Positions 1 through 8,968 of a stretch of DNA of 64,000 nt are shown here, piece by piece. The translations under genes were made by a program, and so were the position numbers. Below the pieces are notes generated by a model. The model searched no databases. It was not told the DNA's origin and saw nothing but the letters and a program-made list of their open reading frames with translations. Source of the stretch: Jannaschia sp. S6380 (GTDB lineage Bacteria > Pseudomonadota > Alphaproteobacteria > Rhodobacterales > Rhodobacteraceae); the NCBI RefSeq assembly GCF_023015695.1, contig NZ_JALKAS010000001.1, positions 1,178,001-1,242,000 of the forward strand, written 5' to 3'. How positions within the stretch are numbered: position 1 is the stretch's first letter; each line of letters begins with the position of its first letter.

Positions 1-2
1 CG

Positions 3-68
3 CAAGCCCCCGTCAAGCGCAAGCCGCGCCCCGCCCCGGTGCGTTTCACGGACTGGGCTTCGATCTAA
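3..68 (+). CDS. C-terminal end of an unidentified protein (partial)
   Basis: An open frame enters from the left edge and stops at TAA (66-68). The visible tail is basic and proline-rich and ends in the residues FTDWASI. Only 21 residues are visible, so no family can be assigned. The next gene starts 41 bases downstream on the same strand. It could be a chance frame; the support is only its orientation and its Arg/Lys/Pro-rich but otherwise normal composition. Confidence 0.35.
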   Translation, partial: QAPVKRKPRPAPVRFTDWASI

Positions 69-108
69 GCGACTGGACGACGCGACCGGAACGGGCCTGA
101 ATGTCGCG

Positions 109-438
109 ATGGACGACCGGTCGCTCCTTGAGTTGCGAAACATCGGCCCCGCCATGGCGGCGGCCTTCGGACGTGTGGGAATCGACACCGTCGGACAGCT
201 CCGGGACCTGGGGACGGATGCCGCCTATGAACGGCTGCTGGCCGACGGGTCGCGGCCGCATTTCATCGCCTACTACGTGATCGAGATGGCGCTGCAGGGC
301 CGTCCGTGGAACGACTGTCAGGGCGAGGAGAAAGCTGCCCTGCGCAAGCGGTTCGACGCCATCAAGGCCCGCCGTGCGAATCCCGACCGCGACGCGTTCG
401 AGGCAATGATGAACGCGATCGGCGTGATCGATCCCTAG
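109..438 (+). CDS. TfoX/Sxy C-terminal domain protein
   Basis: A 109-residue protein made only of a TfoX C-terminal-type helix-hairpin domain. The motif LRNIGPAMAAAFGRVGI lies at residues 9-25, followed by a conserved 'AYERLLADG' helix. In gamma-proteobacteria TfoX/Sxy co-activates competence genes. In alphaproteobacteria stand-alone C-terminal-domain proteins are common and their role is not established. ATG at 109 is the only in-frame ATG near the domain start. The gene ends head-on with the next minus-strand gene, sharing 4 bases (435-438). The family assignment is good; a competence role is inference only. Confidence 0.8.
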   Translation: MDDRSLLELRNIGPAMAAAFGRVGIDTVGQLRDLGTDAAYERLLADGSRPHFIAYYVIEMALQGRPWNDCQGEEKAALRKRFDAIKARRANPDRDAFEAMMNAIGVIDP

Positions 439-1226
439 CGCGCGACCCGGATCACGGGCTGCAAACGGCGCGGCGTCTGATTCGTCCACACACCCTGAGT
501 CTGGTAGTCGCCCTGCAACGTTCGCGGCCCCCGGGCGGGATTGATGCGCCCATCGCTCCAGGCGGCACGGTATCCCGCCGGCGGCTGCGGGACATGGAAC
601 GTGTGCTTGGCCACGGGCACCACCACCGTCCGATCGGCACGGGTCGCGACGACGGGCGCCCGCAGGCGGTCGGGGCTGGGCGTCGCAGCGTCGATGCGGC
701 GCGCACCGGCAGGTTCGGCCACGCGGATGACGACGGCCCCGCCGATGGTGCGGCCGGGAATGGCCGGCGTCGTGGTGACACGCGGCACGGCCGCGACCGG
801 CGCCTGGGGACGCGGCGCGGCCTCCGGGGTTCCGGGCGTGCGCATGATCGCGGGTGCGGGGTCGGCCAGGCTCTCGGCCGCGACACGGGCCGCGGCCGCC
901 GCCGGACGACGACGCAGGACGGGCTCGACCGCGCGGACCGGCGCTTCGGGCACATCTGCCGCCGCAGCGACGGATGGCGTCTGGCCGCAAACGACGGTGC
1001 GATCGCGGTTCACCTGTGGCACCCAACGGGTCGCGCCGCCGATCCCGGCGCGGATGAACACGCATCCCTCGCTGTCGACATATCTGTCACCCTCGAAGCT
1101 GGCGGCGGGCGTCTCGGCCGGGCCGGGCGTGTTGGCGACGGTTCGTGTCTGCGCCTCGGCCAGCCCCGCAAGGCTCATCATCGCGCAGCCGATCGCTGCC
1201 ATCGCAAATGGGCGGTTGGTCGCCAT
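435..1226 (-). CDS. Exported proline/alanine-rich protein of a Rhodobacterales SPOR-like family
   Basis: About 263 residues with an N-terminal signal peptide (MATNRPFAM... ending LAEA, about residues 1-25). A conserved 'EGCVFIRAG...RWVPQV' segment with Cys residues follows. The middle is Ala/Pro/Arg-rich and of low complexity. The C-terminus has a 'GYRAAW.DGR.NP..GP...G' and 'VWTNQTPRRL' segment that I recognise from Rhodobacterales proteins often labelled SPOR-domain. An upstream extension to 1346 is open, but ATG 1226 directly precedes the signal peptide and has GGGGGA upstream. It is probably periplasmic or envelope-associated; peptidoglycan binding is inference. Confidence 0.7.
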   Translation of the reverse strand: MATNRPFAMAAIGCAMMSLAGLAEAQTRTVANTPGPAETPAASFEGDRYVDSEGCVFIRAGIGGATRWVPQVNRDRTVVCGQTPSVAAAADVPEAPVRAVEPVLRRRPAAAAARVAAESLADPAPAIMRTPGTPEAAPRPQAPVAAVPRVTTTPAIPGRTIGGAVVIRVAEPAGARRIDAATPSPDRLRAPVVATRADRTVVVPVAKHTFHVPQPPAGYRAAWSDGRINPARGPRTLQGDYQTQGVWTNQTPRRLQPVIRVAR

Positions 1227-1314
1227 CTCGCATCCCCCAAGGTGCATGGTTCCGTCCGGCCACCCTGCCCCCGGCCCTCTCCGAAAGTAAACCACCCGGT
1301 CCTGCAATGACGGC

Positions 1315-1944
1315 TTATTTCGTGCCGAACATCCGGTCGCCCGCATCCCCTAGTCCCGGAATGATGTATCCGCGGTCGTTCAGGCGTTCGTCGACGGCGG
1401 CGGTGACGATCGGCACATCGGGATGCGCGTCCTTCATCCGCGCGATGCCTTCGGGTGCGGCCAACAGGCACAGGAACCGGATATCCTTCGCGCCCTTCGC
1501 CTTCAGGAGGTCGATCGCCGCGGCCGAGGAATTGCCCGTCGCCAGCATCGGATCGACCGCGATGACCAGCCGCTCGTCGAGCATCTCGGGTGCCTTGAAG
1601 TAGTACTGCACCGGCTCCAGCGTCTCCTCGTCGCGGTAGAGGCCGACAAAGCCCACCCGCGCGGAGGGGACCAATTCCAAGATCCCGTCCAGGAGTCCGT
1701 TCCCCGCCCGCAGAATCGACACCAGCGCCAGCTTGCGCCCGGCCAGGACCGGCGCGTCCATCGGTTGCATCGGCGTTTCGATCGCCCGCGTCGTCATCGG
1801 CAGCTCGCGCGTCACCTCGTAGGCCAGGAGCTGGCTGATCTCGCGCAGCAGTTGCCGGAACACGGCCGTCGGCGTGTCGCGGTCGCGCATCAGGCTCAGC
1901 TTGTGTTGCACCAGCGGGTGCGTGACCACGGTCAGATGATCCAT
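1315..1944 (-). CDS. upp: Uracil phosphoribosyltransferase
   Basis: Converts uracil and PRPP to UMP in the cytosol (pyrimidine salvage). It has 209 residues, the usual length for Upp. RAGNGL lies at residues 79-84, the PRPP loop '[11 protein letters not shown]' at 129-139, and the typical '[11 protein letters not shown]' C-terminus is present. It is the last gene of the minus-strand cdd-deoA-deoB-add-upp operon and starts 1 base after the add stop codon, so it is almost certainly co-translated with it. The 3' end leaves an 88-base gap before the exported-protein gene. Confidence 0.97.
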   Translation of the reverse strand: MDHLTVVTHPLVQHKLSLMRDRDTPTAVFRQLLREISQLLAYEVTRELPMTTRAIETPMQPMDAPVLAGRKLALVSILRAGNGLLDGILELVPSARVGFVGLYRDEETLEPVQYYFKAPEMLDERLVIAVDPMLATGNSSAAAIDLLKAKGAKDIRFLCLLAAPEGIARMKDAHPDVPIVTAAVDERLNDRGYIIPGLGDAGDRMFGTK

Positions 1945-1945
1945 G

Positions 1946-2914
1946 TCAGGGCTCCAGTTTCGCTAGCAGGGCGGCACGCGTGGCATCGTCGCAGAAGGCG
2001 GCGCGCACGGCGGTCTGGTTGATGACGCGGAAGTGGTCCTCGCCCCAGCCGAAAGCGCGTTCCAGCCCGTCGTATTCATCGCGCATCGTGGTGTGGAAGA
2101 ACGGCGGATCGTCGGTCGACACCGTGATCGGGACGCCGGCGGCCATGATCCGCTCGATCGGATGGGCCTCGATGCGTGGATAGACGCCCAGGGCGACGTT
2201 CGATCCGGGGCAGACCTCCAGCGTCACGTCCTCGTCGGCCAGCCGCTTCAATAGGGCCGGATCCTCGGCCGCGCGGACACCGTGGCCGATCCGGCTGACG
2301 CGCAAGGCATCCAGCGTTTCGCGCACCGAGGCCGGGCCGCCGAATTCCCCCGCATGCGAGGTCAGGCCCAGCCCGGCCTCGCGCGCGCAGTCGAAGGCCC
2401 AGGCGAAATCGGCCGCGTGGCCCATTGCCTCGTTCCCGCCCATGCCGAAGCCGGTGATGAAACCGCCCGCCGTCTCGGCCGCGCAGCGGGCCGTCTGGCG
2501 CGCCTTGTCGGGTCCGAAATGGCGAATGCAGGTGACGATCCCTCGCATTTCGATCCCGTCGACGGAGGCCGCCGCCTCCTGCATGGCGGCGAGATATTCG
2601 CGCCAGGCCGACACGTCGCGGCCGCCGCAGAAATCGGGGCTGAGGAACATCTCGGTGTAGATCACGCCTTGCTCGCGCGATGCCTCCAGCACAGAGATCG
2701 TCAGTCGGGCATAGTCCTCGGGCGTCCTCAAAACCGCCGTCGCGGCCTCGTAGACCTGAAGGAACCCTGCGAAATCATCGTAGGCATAGGCCCCGCGCGC
2801 GTCGAAGACGCCGGACAGGCGCATCCCCTTCTCGTCGGCCAGACGGCGGATGAATTCGGGCGCGGCGGCGCCCTCCAGATGCAGATGCAATTCGATCTTC
2901 GGGTCGAACGTCAC
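1946..2914 (-). CDS. add: Adenosine deaminase
   Basis: Deaminates adenosine or deoxyadenosine to inosine, using one zinc ion. It has 322 residues. The N-terminal zinc motif HLHLEG (H10, H12), a later 'SHAGE' motif, 'GHGVRA' and the C-terminal 'STDDPPFF' catalytic Asp motif are all present. The start is GTG at 2914, overlapping the deoB stop as GTGA, so translation is coupled. With deoA, deoB, cdd and upp it channels nucleosides to bases and pentose phosphates. Bacterial paralogues of this fold (adenine deaminase-type) cannot be fully excluded from sequence alone. Confidence 0.93.
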   Translation of the reverse strand: MTFDPKIELHLHLEGAAAPEFIRRLADEKGMRLSGVFDARGAYAYDDFAGFLQVYEAATAVLRTPEDYARLTISVLEASREQGVIYTEMFLSPDFCGGRDVSAWREYLAAMQEAAASVDGIEMRGIVTCIRHFGPDKARQTARCAAETAGGFITGFGMGGNEAMGHAADFAWAFDCAREAGLGLTSHAGEFGGPASVRETLDALRVSRIGHGVRAAEDPALLKRLADEDVTLEVCPGSNVALGVYPRIEAHPIERIMAAGVPITVSTDDPPFFHTTMRDEYDGLERAFGWGEDHFRVINQTAVRAAFCDDATRAALLAKLEP

Positions 2915-4098
2915 AGGAAACTCCGCCCCGGGCCGACGGTCGGGATATCGAGATGCGCGCAGATCGTCGCCGCGACGTCGACGAACCCGACCTGCCCCGC
3001 CTGCCCCGTTGCCCCTGCGCAGACGACCGGCACGCGTTCGCGCGTGTGGTCCGAGCCGCGCCAGGTCGGGTCATTGCCGTGATCGGCGGTGAAGATCATC
3101 AGGTCCCCGTCGCGCAGCCCATCCAGGATCGCCGGCAGGCAGGCGTCGAACCATTCCAGATGGCGGGCGTAGCCCGAGACGTCGCGGCGATGGCCGTAGA
3201 CGCTGTCGAACTCGACGAAATTGGCGAAGGTCAGGCTGCCATCGGGCATATCGCGCAAGGCTTCGCCCAGATGGCGCATGAGGTCCTCGTCGGACCCTTT
3301 GACCACCGTGTCGATCCCCCGCATCGAAAAGATGTCCCCGATCTTGCCGATCGCATGGACCCGACCGCCCGCGCCCGCGACGGCGTCGCAAAGCGTGTCG
3401 GCCGGGGGCATGATCGCGAAGTCCTTGCGGTTGGCCGTGCGCATCCAGACACCGTCGCCCACGAAGGGCCGGGCGATGACGCGACCGACGCGCATCTCGT
3501 GCAGCGTGGGCGCGATGGCCGCACAAAGGTCCAGCAGGCGCTGCAGGCCGAAATGCTCCTCATGCGCGGCGATCTGGAACACGCTGTCGACACTGGTATA
3601 GCAGATGGGCCAGCCCGTGCGGATATGCGCGTCCGCCTCTTCCTCGATGATCAGGGTGCCGCTGGAATGACGGTTGCCCAGGATGCCGTCCGTCCCGGCC
3701 TCGCGCTTGACCAGTTCGACCAGTTCGGGCGGGAAGCAGGGGTCGGTTTCGGGGAAATAGTGCCAGTCCCACGGCACCGGCAGGCCCGCCAGTTCCCAGT
3801 GGCCCGAAGGCGTGTCCTTGCCGGGGCTCACTTCGGTCGCCGCACCCCAAAGGCCCGCGGGTTCGGCGGAAAGCCCCGGCGTCTCGGCGCCCGAGGCCAG
3901 ACGGACCGCCGCGCCCAGCCCAAGCCCGTCGAGGTTGGGCAGGCGCAACGGCCCGGTCCGCCCCTCCTCGGCCCGGCCTTCGGCGCAGGCCTGGGCGATA
4001 TGCGCCAGCGTGTTCGCGCCCGCGTCCCCGAAATCGGCGGCATCGGGCGCGCCGCCACATCCCAAGCTGTCAAGAACGATCAGGAAAGCCCGGCTCAT
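2911..4098 (-). CDS. deoB: Phosphopentomutase
   Basis: Interconverts (deoxy)ribose 1-phosphate and 5-phosphate, with Mn2+ at a binuclear site. It has 395 residues, normal for DeoB. The N-terminal metal motif 'LDSLGCGGAPDA' and C-terminal 'TADHGNDPT..GSDHTRE' metal motif are visible. The insert with 'DTPSGHWELAG' is typical of the family. ATG 4098 overlaps the deoA stop (ATGA). It lies between deoA and add, supplying the mutase step that follows phosphorolysis by DeoA. Confidence 0.97.
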   Translation of the reverse strand: MSRAFLIVLDSLGCGGAPDAADFGDAGANTLAHIAQACAEGRAEEGRTGPLRLPNLDGLGLGAAVRLASGAETPGLSAEPAGLWGAATEVSPGKDTPSGHWELAGLPVPWDWHYFPETDPCFPPELVELVKREAGTDGILGNRHSSGTLIIEEEADAHIRTGWPICYTSVDSVFQIAAHEEHFGLQRLLDLCAAIAPTLHEMRVGRVIARPFVGDGVWMRTANRKDFAIMPPADTLCDAVAGAGGRVHAIGKIGDIFSMRGIDTVVKGSDEDLMRHLGEALRDMPDGSLTFANFVEFDSVYGHRRDVSGYARHLEWFDACLPAILDGLRDGDLMIFTADHGNDPTWRGSDHTRERVPVVCAGATGQAGQVGFVDVAATICAHLDIPTVGPGRSFL

Positions 4099-5411
4099 CG
4101 GATCGTCTCCTGCACGAGGGGGGGCGGCGTCACGGCACCGCTTTCCATCACGATGGCGTGGGCCACTCGTTCGGCGGCGACACCCGCGGCATCGCTGTCG
4201 CGGGCATGGACGCGGGCCAAAGGCTGACCTTCGGTGACGACGGCGCCCAGTTGCGCGATGTGGCTGATGCCGACGGTCGCGTCGATGCGGTCATCCTCGC
4301 GCCGGCGCCCGCCGCCAAGGGATACGACCACCTCGCCCAGCGCACGCGCGTCGATCCGGCCGACCACGCCGGGCCGGTCCGCGCGCAGCTCGGCCACGAC
4401 GGGGGCCGCGGGCAGGCGATCGCGCCACCGCTCCAGGAAGTCGACCGGCCCGCCCTGCGCCTGAACCATGCGGCCGAACACCTCCGCCGCGGCGCCCGAG
4501 GTCAGCGCCGCCTCGATCTTCGCGGCACCGGCGTCGGCATCGCAGACCAGCCCGCCCAGCGCCAGAGCCTCGCCCCCCAGCGCCCGGACGAGCGACACCA
4601 GGCGGTGCGAGCGGCGCGCATGCGGCTCGGTCAGCGTTTCCATCGCGGCGATCACCTCCAGCGCGTTTCCGCAGGCCGTCGCGGCGGGCTGCGACATGTC
4701 GGTTACGATGGCCGACGTCATGACCCCGTTCGCCTGTCCCGTCTCGACCAATGCCTGCGCCAATGCGCGTGCCGCACCCGGATCGGCCATGAACGCGCCC
4801 GAGCCGGTCTTGACGTCCAGGACCAGCGCCTCGATCCCCTCGGCCAGCTTCTTGGACAGGATCGATGCGACGATCAGGTCCAGGCTCTCGACCGTGCCGG
4901 TGACGTCGCGCACCGCATAGAGGCGCCGGTCGGCCGGGGCGATGTCGCCGGTGGCACCGACGATGGCGCAGCCGACGCGGCGGACGATGTCCTGCAACTC
5001 GTCGGTCTGCATCTCGGTCCGCAGCCCGGGGATCGCGGCCAGCTTGTCCAACGTGCCGCCCGTGTGCCCCAGCCCCCGCCCCGAGATCATCGGAACGTAG
5101 GCGCCGCATGCGGCCAGCGCCGGCGCCAGGATCAGCGAAACGCAGTCGCCCACGCCACCCGTCGAATGCTTGTCGATCACCGGGCCCGGCAGATCCCATT
5201 GCAGCACCTCGCCCCCGTCGCGCATGGCGCGCGTCAGCGCCGCGCGCGCCTCGGGCGTCAGCGGCGTGCGGCAGATGCCCATGGCGAACGCGCCGGCCTG
5301 CGCGTCCGACACCGCACCATCGGCCAGACCGGCCGCGAAGGCCGTCAGATCGTCGGACGAGGGCGTCCGGTCCCGGCGTAGATCGGACAGAAGGTCGCGC
5401 GGGCCGCTCAC
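4095..5411 (-). CDS. deoA: Thymidine phosphorylase
   Basis: Phosphorolysis of thymidine to thymine and deoxyribose 1-phosphate. The protein has 438 residues, as expected for DeoA. The phosphate-binding KHSTGGVGD motif, 'SGRGLGHTGGTLDKL' and 'DVKTGSGAFM' are all present. The frame is open upstream to 5648, but that stretch is Arg-rich antisense-like sequence inside cdd. The start is therefore GTG 5411, giving the family N-terminus 'DLLSDLRRDRTPS'. It overlaps the cdd stop as GTGA, so the two are translationally coupled. The product feeds DeoB directly downstream. Confidence 0.96.
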   Translation of the reverse strand: MSGPRDLLSDLRRDRTPSSDDLTAFAAGLADGAVSDAQAGAFAMGICRTPLTPEARAALTRAMRDGGEVLQWDLPGPVIDKHSTGGVGDCVSLILAPALAACGAYVPMISGRGLGHTGGTLDKLAAIPGLRTEMQTDELQDIVRRVGCAIVGATGDIAPADRRLYAVRDVTGTVESLDLIVASILSKKLAEGIEALVLDVKTGSGAFMADPGAARALAQALVETGQANGVMTSAIVTDMSQPAATACGNALEVIAAMETLTEPHARRSHRLVSLVRALGGEALALGGLVCDADAGAAKIEAALTSGAAAEVFGRMVQAQGGPVDFLERWRDRLPAAPVVAELRADRPGVVGRIDARALGEVVVSLGGGRRREDDRIDATVGISHIAQLGAVVTEGQPLARVHARDSDAAGVAAERVAHAIVMESGAVTPPPLVQETIR

Positions 5412-5806
5412 GCCATGTGGCCTGCGTCGAAGGCGCCGGGCAGAAGCGCCGCGATCGTCGTCGCCCGTTCCGCCCCGTCGACGGTGGCCAGCGTCACGGC
5501 CACGTCGCCCGCGCCGAACTCGGCCAGTTTCTGGCGGCATCCCCCGCAGGGCGGCACCGGCGCGGGCGAACCGGCAACGACATAAACCTCCGCCAGGCGC
5601 GTCTCGCCCTCGGCGACCATCGCGGCGATGGCCCCGGCCTCGGCGCATGTGCCCTCGGGATAGGCGACGTTCTCGACGTTGCAGCCGCGGTAGACCCGGC
5701 CGGAGGCGGCGCGGATCGCGGCGCCGACCTTGAACCCGGAATAGGGGGCATGTGCATTCCCGCGAACCGAAAGGGCGGCCTCGCGCAGTTCGGACGTCTG
5801 GGTCAT
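5408..5806 (-). CDS. cdd: Cytidine deaminase
   Basis: Deaminates cytidine or deoxycytidine to uridine forms; a zinc enzyme of the short homotetrameric type (132 residues). The CNVEN...CAEAGAI segment carries the first zinc Cys and catalytic Glu, and the PCGGC motif carries the other two zinc Cys. ATG 5806 gives the expected N-terminus; the longer upstream open frame is non-coding in character. It is the first gene of the salvage operon, so the promoter should lie in 5807-5953, shared with the divergent YHS gene. Confidence 0.96.
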   Translation of the reverse strand: MTQTSELREAALSVRGNAHAPYSGFKVGAAIRAASGRVYRGCNVENVAYPEGTCAEAGAIAAMVAEGETRLAEVYVVAGSPAPVPPCGGCRQKLAEFGAGDVAVTLATVDGAERATTIAALLPGAFDAGHMA

Positions 5807-5953
5807 TCGGGCCTCCGGGATCGCGGGTCTGTCCACTCTGCTAGGCCCCCGGACGACCCGGATGCAAGCCCCGAGGCTCGCGCAGCCGTGACGCGGCTTG
5901 ATTGGCGTCGCGTCACGGAACGCGGCAGATCGGGACCAAGGAAAGGATGCATC

Positions 5954-6427
5954 ATGGACCGCAGGACCCTTCTCATCGGCGGGGCCACCGCCGCCTTCGC
6001 GACCACGGCCGCCGCGGGCTTGCTGCTGCCGCGCGGCCTCGCGCCGGCGCAGGTGTTCACGCGGGACGGCTACGCGCTGGGCGGGACGGACCCGATCGCC
6101 TATTTCACCCACGGCCGCCCGATCGCAGGCGACCCGACCGTGACCCATGACTGGGCGGGCGCCCGGTGGGCGTTCGTCGACGCCATGCACCGCGCCGAGT
6201 TCGCCGCAGCCCCGCAAACCTTCGCCCCCCGGTATGGCGGTTTCTGCGCCTGGGCCGTTGCGGCGAAGGGTGCGCTCTATTCCACGCAGCCGGCGAACTG
6301 GGCCATCGTGGACGGTGCGCTGTATCTGAATTTCGACGACGCGGTCCAGGCGCGGTGGGACGCGGATCGCGCGGGGTTCATCCGCCGGGCCGACGCACGC
6401 TGGCCCGGGATCGTCGCGCAGGCCTGA
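5954..6427 (+). CDS. Exported YHS-domain protein
   Basis: 157 residues with a probable Tat-like leader (DRRTLLIGG, then an Ala-rich hydrophobic stretch to about residue 33). The mature part has the YHS-like core 'GYALGGTDPIAYFTHGRP...GDP' and 'RYGGFCAWAVAAKG'. YHS proteins are often linked to metal or redox functions, but the exact role is unknown. A good AAGGAAAGG ribosome-binding site lies just upstream of ATG 5954. It is transcribed divergently from the cdd operon and convergently with the metallo-beta-lactamase-fold gene. Confidence 0.82.
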   Translation: MDRRTLLIGGATAAFATTAAAGLLLPRGLAPAQVFTRDGYALGGTDPIAYFTHGRPIAGDPTVTHDWAGARWAFVDAMHRAEFAAAPQTFAPRYGGFCAWAVAAKGALYSTQPANWAIVDGALYLNFDDAVQARWDADRAGFIRRADARWPGIVAQA

Positions 6428-6434
6428 GCCCGCC

Positions 6435-7349
6435 TCAGAACATCATCTGATAGCTCTCGGGGACCCAATGGAAACCGTCGCCCCGCGCCTCGACATAGCC
6501 TACGGCCGGGAACGGCATGTGATAGCCGATCATCGGCATCCGCTCGGCCGCCAGCATGCCAAGCACGCGGCGGCGGCTCTCGGCGGCGGCGGACTTGTCC
6601 ATGTCGAACTTCACCTCCCAATCGGGATGGGCCAGCGACCAGACATAGTGATTGGCCAGGTCCGCCGCGATCAACATCGATTTCTCGCCACTGGACAGGC
6701 GGAACGCGGTGTGGCCGGGCGTGTGCCCATGCGCGGCGACCGCGGTGATGCCCGGCGCGGCATCCTGGCCGTCCGACAGAAAGGTCATCCGGTCGGCCAG
6801 CGGCATCACCGATGACGTGAACCCCTCGGACGGGTTCGCCTGCCAAGCGTCGTATTCCACCTGCGACGTCGCATAGGACGCGTTGCCGAAGGTCGGGGCA
6901 CCGCCGCGCATCAGCCCGCCGATATGGTCGCCGTGCATATGCGTCAGGATGACGGTGTCGACGTCATCGGTGGCATAGCCCGCCGCCTCGACCACGCCGG
7001 CGATGCCGTCGCCGGACTGGCCGGTGTCGAACAGGATCAGGCTCTCGCCCGTATTCACCAGCGTCGGCGTGAAGAAGAACTGGTTCACATCCGACGGAAT
7101 GAACGCCTCGCGCGAGACCCGCTCGAAGGTCTCGGCATCGACGTTCATGCCGAAGATCTCCTGCGGTGGGGTCGGATTGGTCACCGTGTTGGCCAGCAGC
7201 GTCGTCACCTCCATGTCGCCCAGCATGAAGCGGCGCACGTTGCGGATCAGGTCGCCCTGCATCGGCGCGGCGGCGCGGGCGGGAAGGGCCGCGGCCAGCG
7301 GCAGGGCGGCGGTGGCACCAAGTGCCGCGCGGCGGGTCAGCGTGGTCAT
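6435..7349 (-). CDS. Exported MBL-fold metallo-hydrolase
   Basis: 304 residues. A twin-arginine-type leader (MTTLTRRAALG, hydrophobic Ala-rich stretch to about residue 28) suggests periplasmic location. The metallo-beta-lactamase signature THMHGDHIGG is present, followed by further His/Asp ligands ('AHGHTPGHT', 'AADLANH'). The substrate is unknown; the family includes lactonases and N-acyl-homoserine-lactonase-like enzymes, so quorum quenching is possible but unproven. The open frame extends upstream to 7463, but ATG 7349 starts the leader. Confidence 0.85.
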   Translation of the reverse strand: MTTLTRRAALGATAALPLAAALPARAAAPMQGDLIRNVRRFMLGDMEVTTLLANTVTNPTPPQEIFGMNVDAETFERVSREAFIPSDVNQFFFTPTLVNTGESLILFDTGQSGDGIAGVVEAAGYATDDVDTVILTHMHGDHIGGLMRGGAPTFGNASYATSQVEYDAWQANPSEGFTSSVMPLADRMTFLSDGQDAAPGITAVAAHGHTPGHTAFRLSSGEKSMLIAADLANHYVWSLAHPDWEVKFDMDKSAAAESRRRVLGMLAAERMPMIGYHMPFPAVGYVEARGDGFHWVPESYQMMF

Positions 7350-7474
7350 CAGGTCTCTCCCCATTGGTTTGGCCGCTAAAGGTAGCCCGCACCGGTCGCG
7401 CCGCCACATCACGTCCGCGCGAGGCTGGACAGCCCCCGGCCCCGGTGGCACATCGCACGCCAAAGGAGCCCACC

Positions 7475-8806
7475 ATGCCCGAGCCTGTGACCGTCACCCG
7501 TTTCGCCCCGTCCCCCACGGGGTATCTGCATGTCGGCAACCTTCGCACGGCGCTGATGAACTGGATGATCGCACGCAAGGCCGGCGGCACGTTCATCCTG
7601 CGGCTGGACGACACCGACCCGGAACGGTCACGCGGCGAATACGCCGACGCCATCCGCGAGGACATGGAGTGGCTGGGCCTGACTTGGGACAGGGAGGAGC
7701 GGCAATCCGCCCGCCTCGACCGCTATATGGCGGCGGCCGATCGGATGCGCGGCGACGGACGCCTCTACGAGGCGTTCGAGACGCCGGGCGAGCTGGACCT
7801 GAAGCGCAAGAAGCAACTGAATATGGGGCGCCCCCCCGTCTACGACCGCGCCGCGCTGTCGCTCTCCGAGCAGGAGAAGGACCGCCTGCGCGACGAACGT
7901 GGCGGTCACTGGCGGTTCAAGCTGGACCAGAGCCGGATCGAGTGGACGGACGGGGTGCTGGGCCCGCTCAGCATCGATGCGGCCAGCGTCAGCGATCCGG
8001 TCCTGATCCGCGGCGACGGGCAGGTCCTTTACACGCTCGCCTCGGTCGTGGACGACACGGATATGGGCGTCACCCATGTCGTGCGCGGGTCCGACCACGT
8101 GACGAACACGGCGACGCAGATCCAGATCATGTCCGCGCTGGGTCACGACCACCCGTCCTTCGCGCACCATTCGCTGCTGACCGGCCCCCAGGGGGAGCCG
8201 CTGTCCAAGCGCCTGGGCACGCTGTCGCTGCGCGACCTGCGCGCCGCCGGGATCGAGCCGATGGCGCTTCTGTCGATGATGGCGCGCCTGGGGTCGGGCC
8301 AGGCCGTCGACCTGCGCGCCACGCCCGAGGAACTGGCCGCCGAGTTCGACCTGTCGGCCTTCGGCGCGGCGCCTACGCGGTTCGACGTGGCCGACCTGAC
8401 GCCGCTGACGGGCAACTACCTGCAGTCGCTGCCCCTTTCGGCGGTCGAGGACGACATCGCCGCGCTGGGCGTGCCGGCGGAGTTGCGCGAACGCTTCTGG
8501 TCGGTGGTGCGCGACAACATCTCGACCCGGGCCGAGATGGCGGATTGGTGGGCTCTGATGACGAAGGGTGCCGAGCCGATGATCGACGCCGAGGACCGCC
8601 CGTTCGTGGCCGAGGCGTTGGACCTGCTGCCCGACCCGCCGTTCGCGGACACGACCTGGTCGGACTGGACGGGCCGGGTCAAGGACGCAACGGGCCGCAA
8701 GGGCAAGATGCTGTTCATGCCGCTGCGCCACGCCATGACCGGTCGGCGGAACGGCCCCGACATGGGCGATCTGATGCCGCTGTTGCAGCGCAAGCCCCGG
8801 ATCTGA
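7475..8806 (+). CDS. gltX: Glutamate-tRNA ligase
   Basis: Class I aminoacyl-tRNA synthetase charging tRNA-Glu (and, in most alphaproteobacteria, tRNA-Gln for later amidation). It has 443 residues. The HIGH-type motif 'SPTGYLHVG' is near residues 12-20, 'LRLDDTDPERS' follows, and the KMSKS-type motif reads 'PLSKRLG'. Many Rhodobacterales carry two gltX copies; this compact one resembles the second (GltX2) type, but I cannot tell from one window. AAAGGAG precedes ATG 7475. Confidence 0.96.
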   Translation: MPEPVTVTRFAPSPTGYLHVGNLRTALMNWMIARKAGGTFILRLDDTDPERSRGEYADAIREDMEWLGLTWDREERQSARLDRYMAAADRMRGDGRLYEAFETPGELDLKRKKQLNMGRPPVYDRAALSLSEQEKDRLRDERGGHWRFKLDQSRIEWTDGVLGPLSIDAASVSDPVLIRGDGQVLYTLASVVDDTDMGVTHVVRGSDHVTNTATQIQIMSALGHDHPSFAHHSLLTGPQGEPLSKRLGTLSLRDLRAAGIEPMALLSMMARLGSGQAVDLRATPEELAAEFDLSAFGAAPTRFDVADLTPLTGNYLQSLPLSAVEDDIAALGVPAELRERFWSVVRDNISTRAEMADWWALMTKGAEPMIDAEDRPFVAEALDLLPDPPFADTTWSDWTGRVKDATGRKGKMLFMPLRHAMTGRRNGPDMGDLMPLLQRKPRI

Positions 8807-8968
8807 ACCCCGGAGGTCGGCGGGCCCCGCCCGGCGACGTTACAACCGCACACGCCCGGACCGGCCCACGCGCACGATGCGTAACGTGCGCGTCATGTAG
8901 CGCCCCACGGCCTTGCCGGATCGGGGTTCGCGGCCCCATCCTCTCCCCAACCCGAGAGGACAGCACAT

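Noticed and set aside
1227..1346. Upstream extension of the exported-protein gene to 1346
   Set aside because: The extension lacks a signal-peptide layout, overlaps upp by 32 bases, and the ATG at 1226 gives the leader directly.
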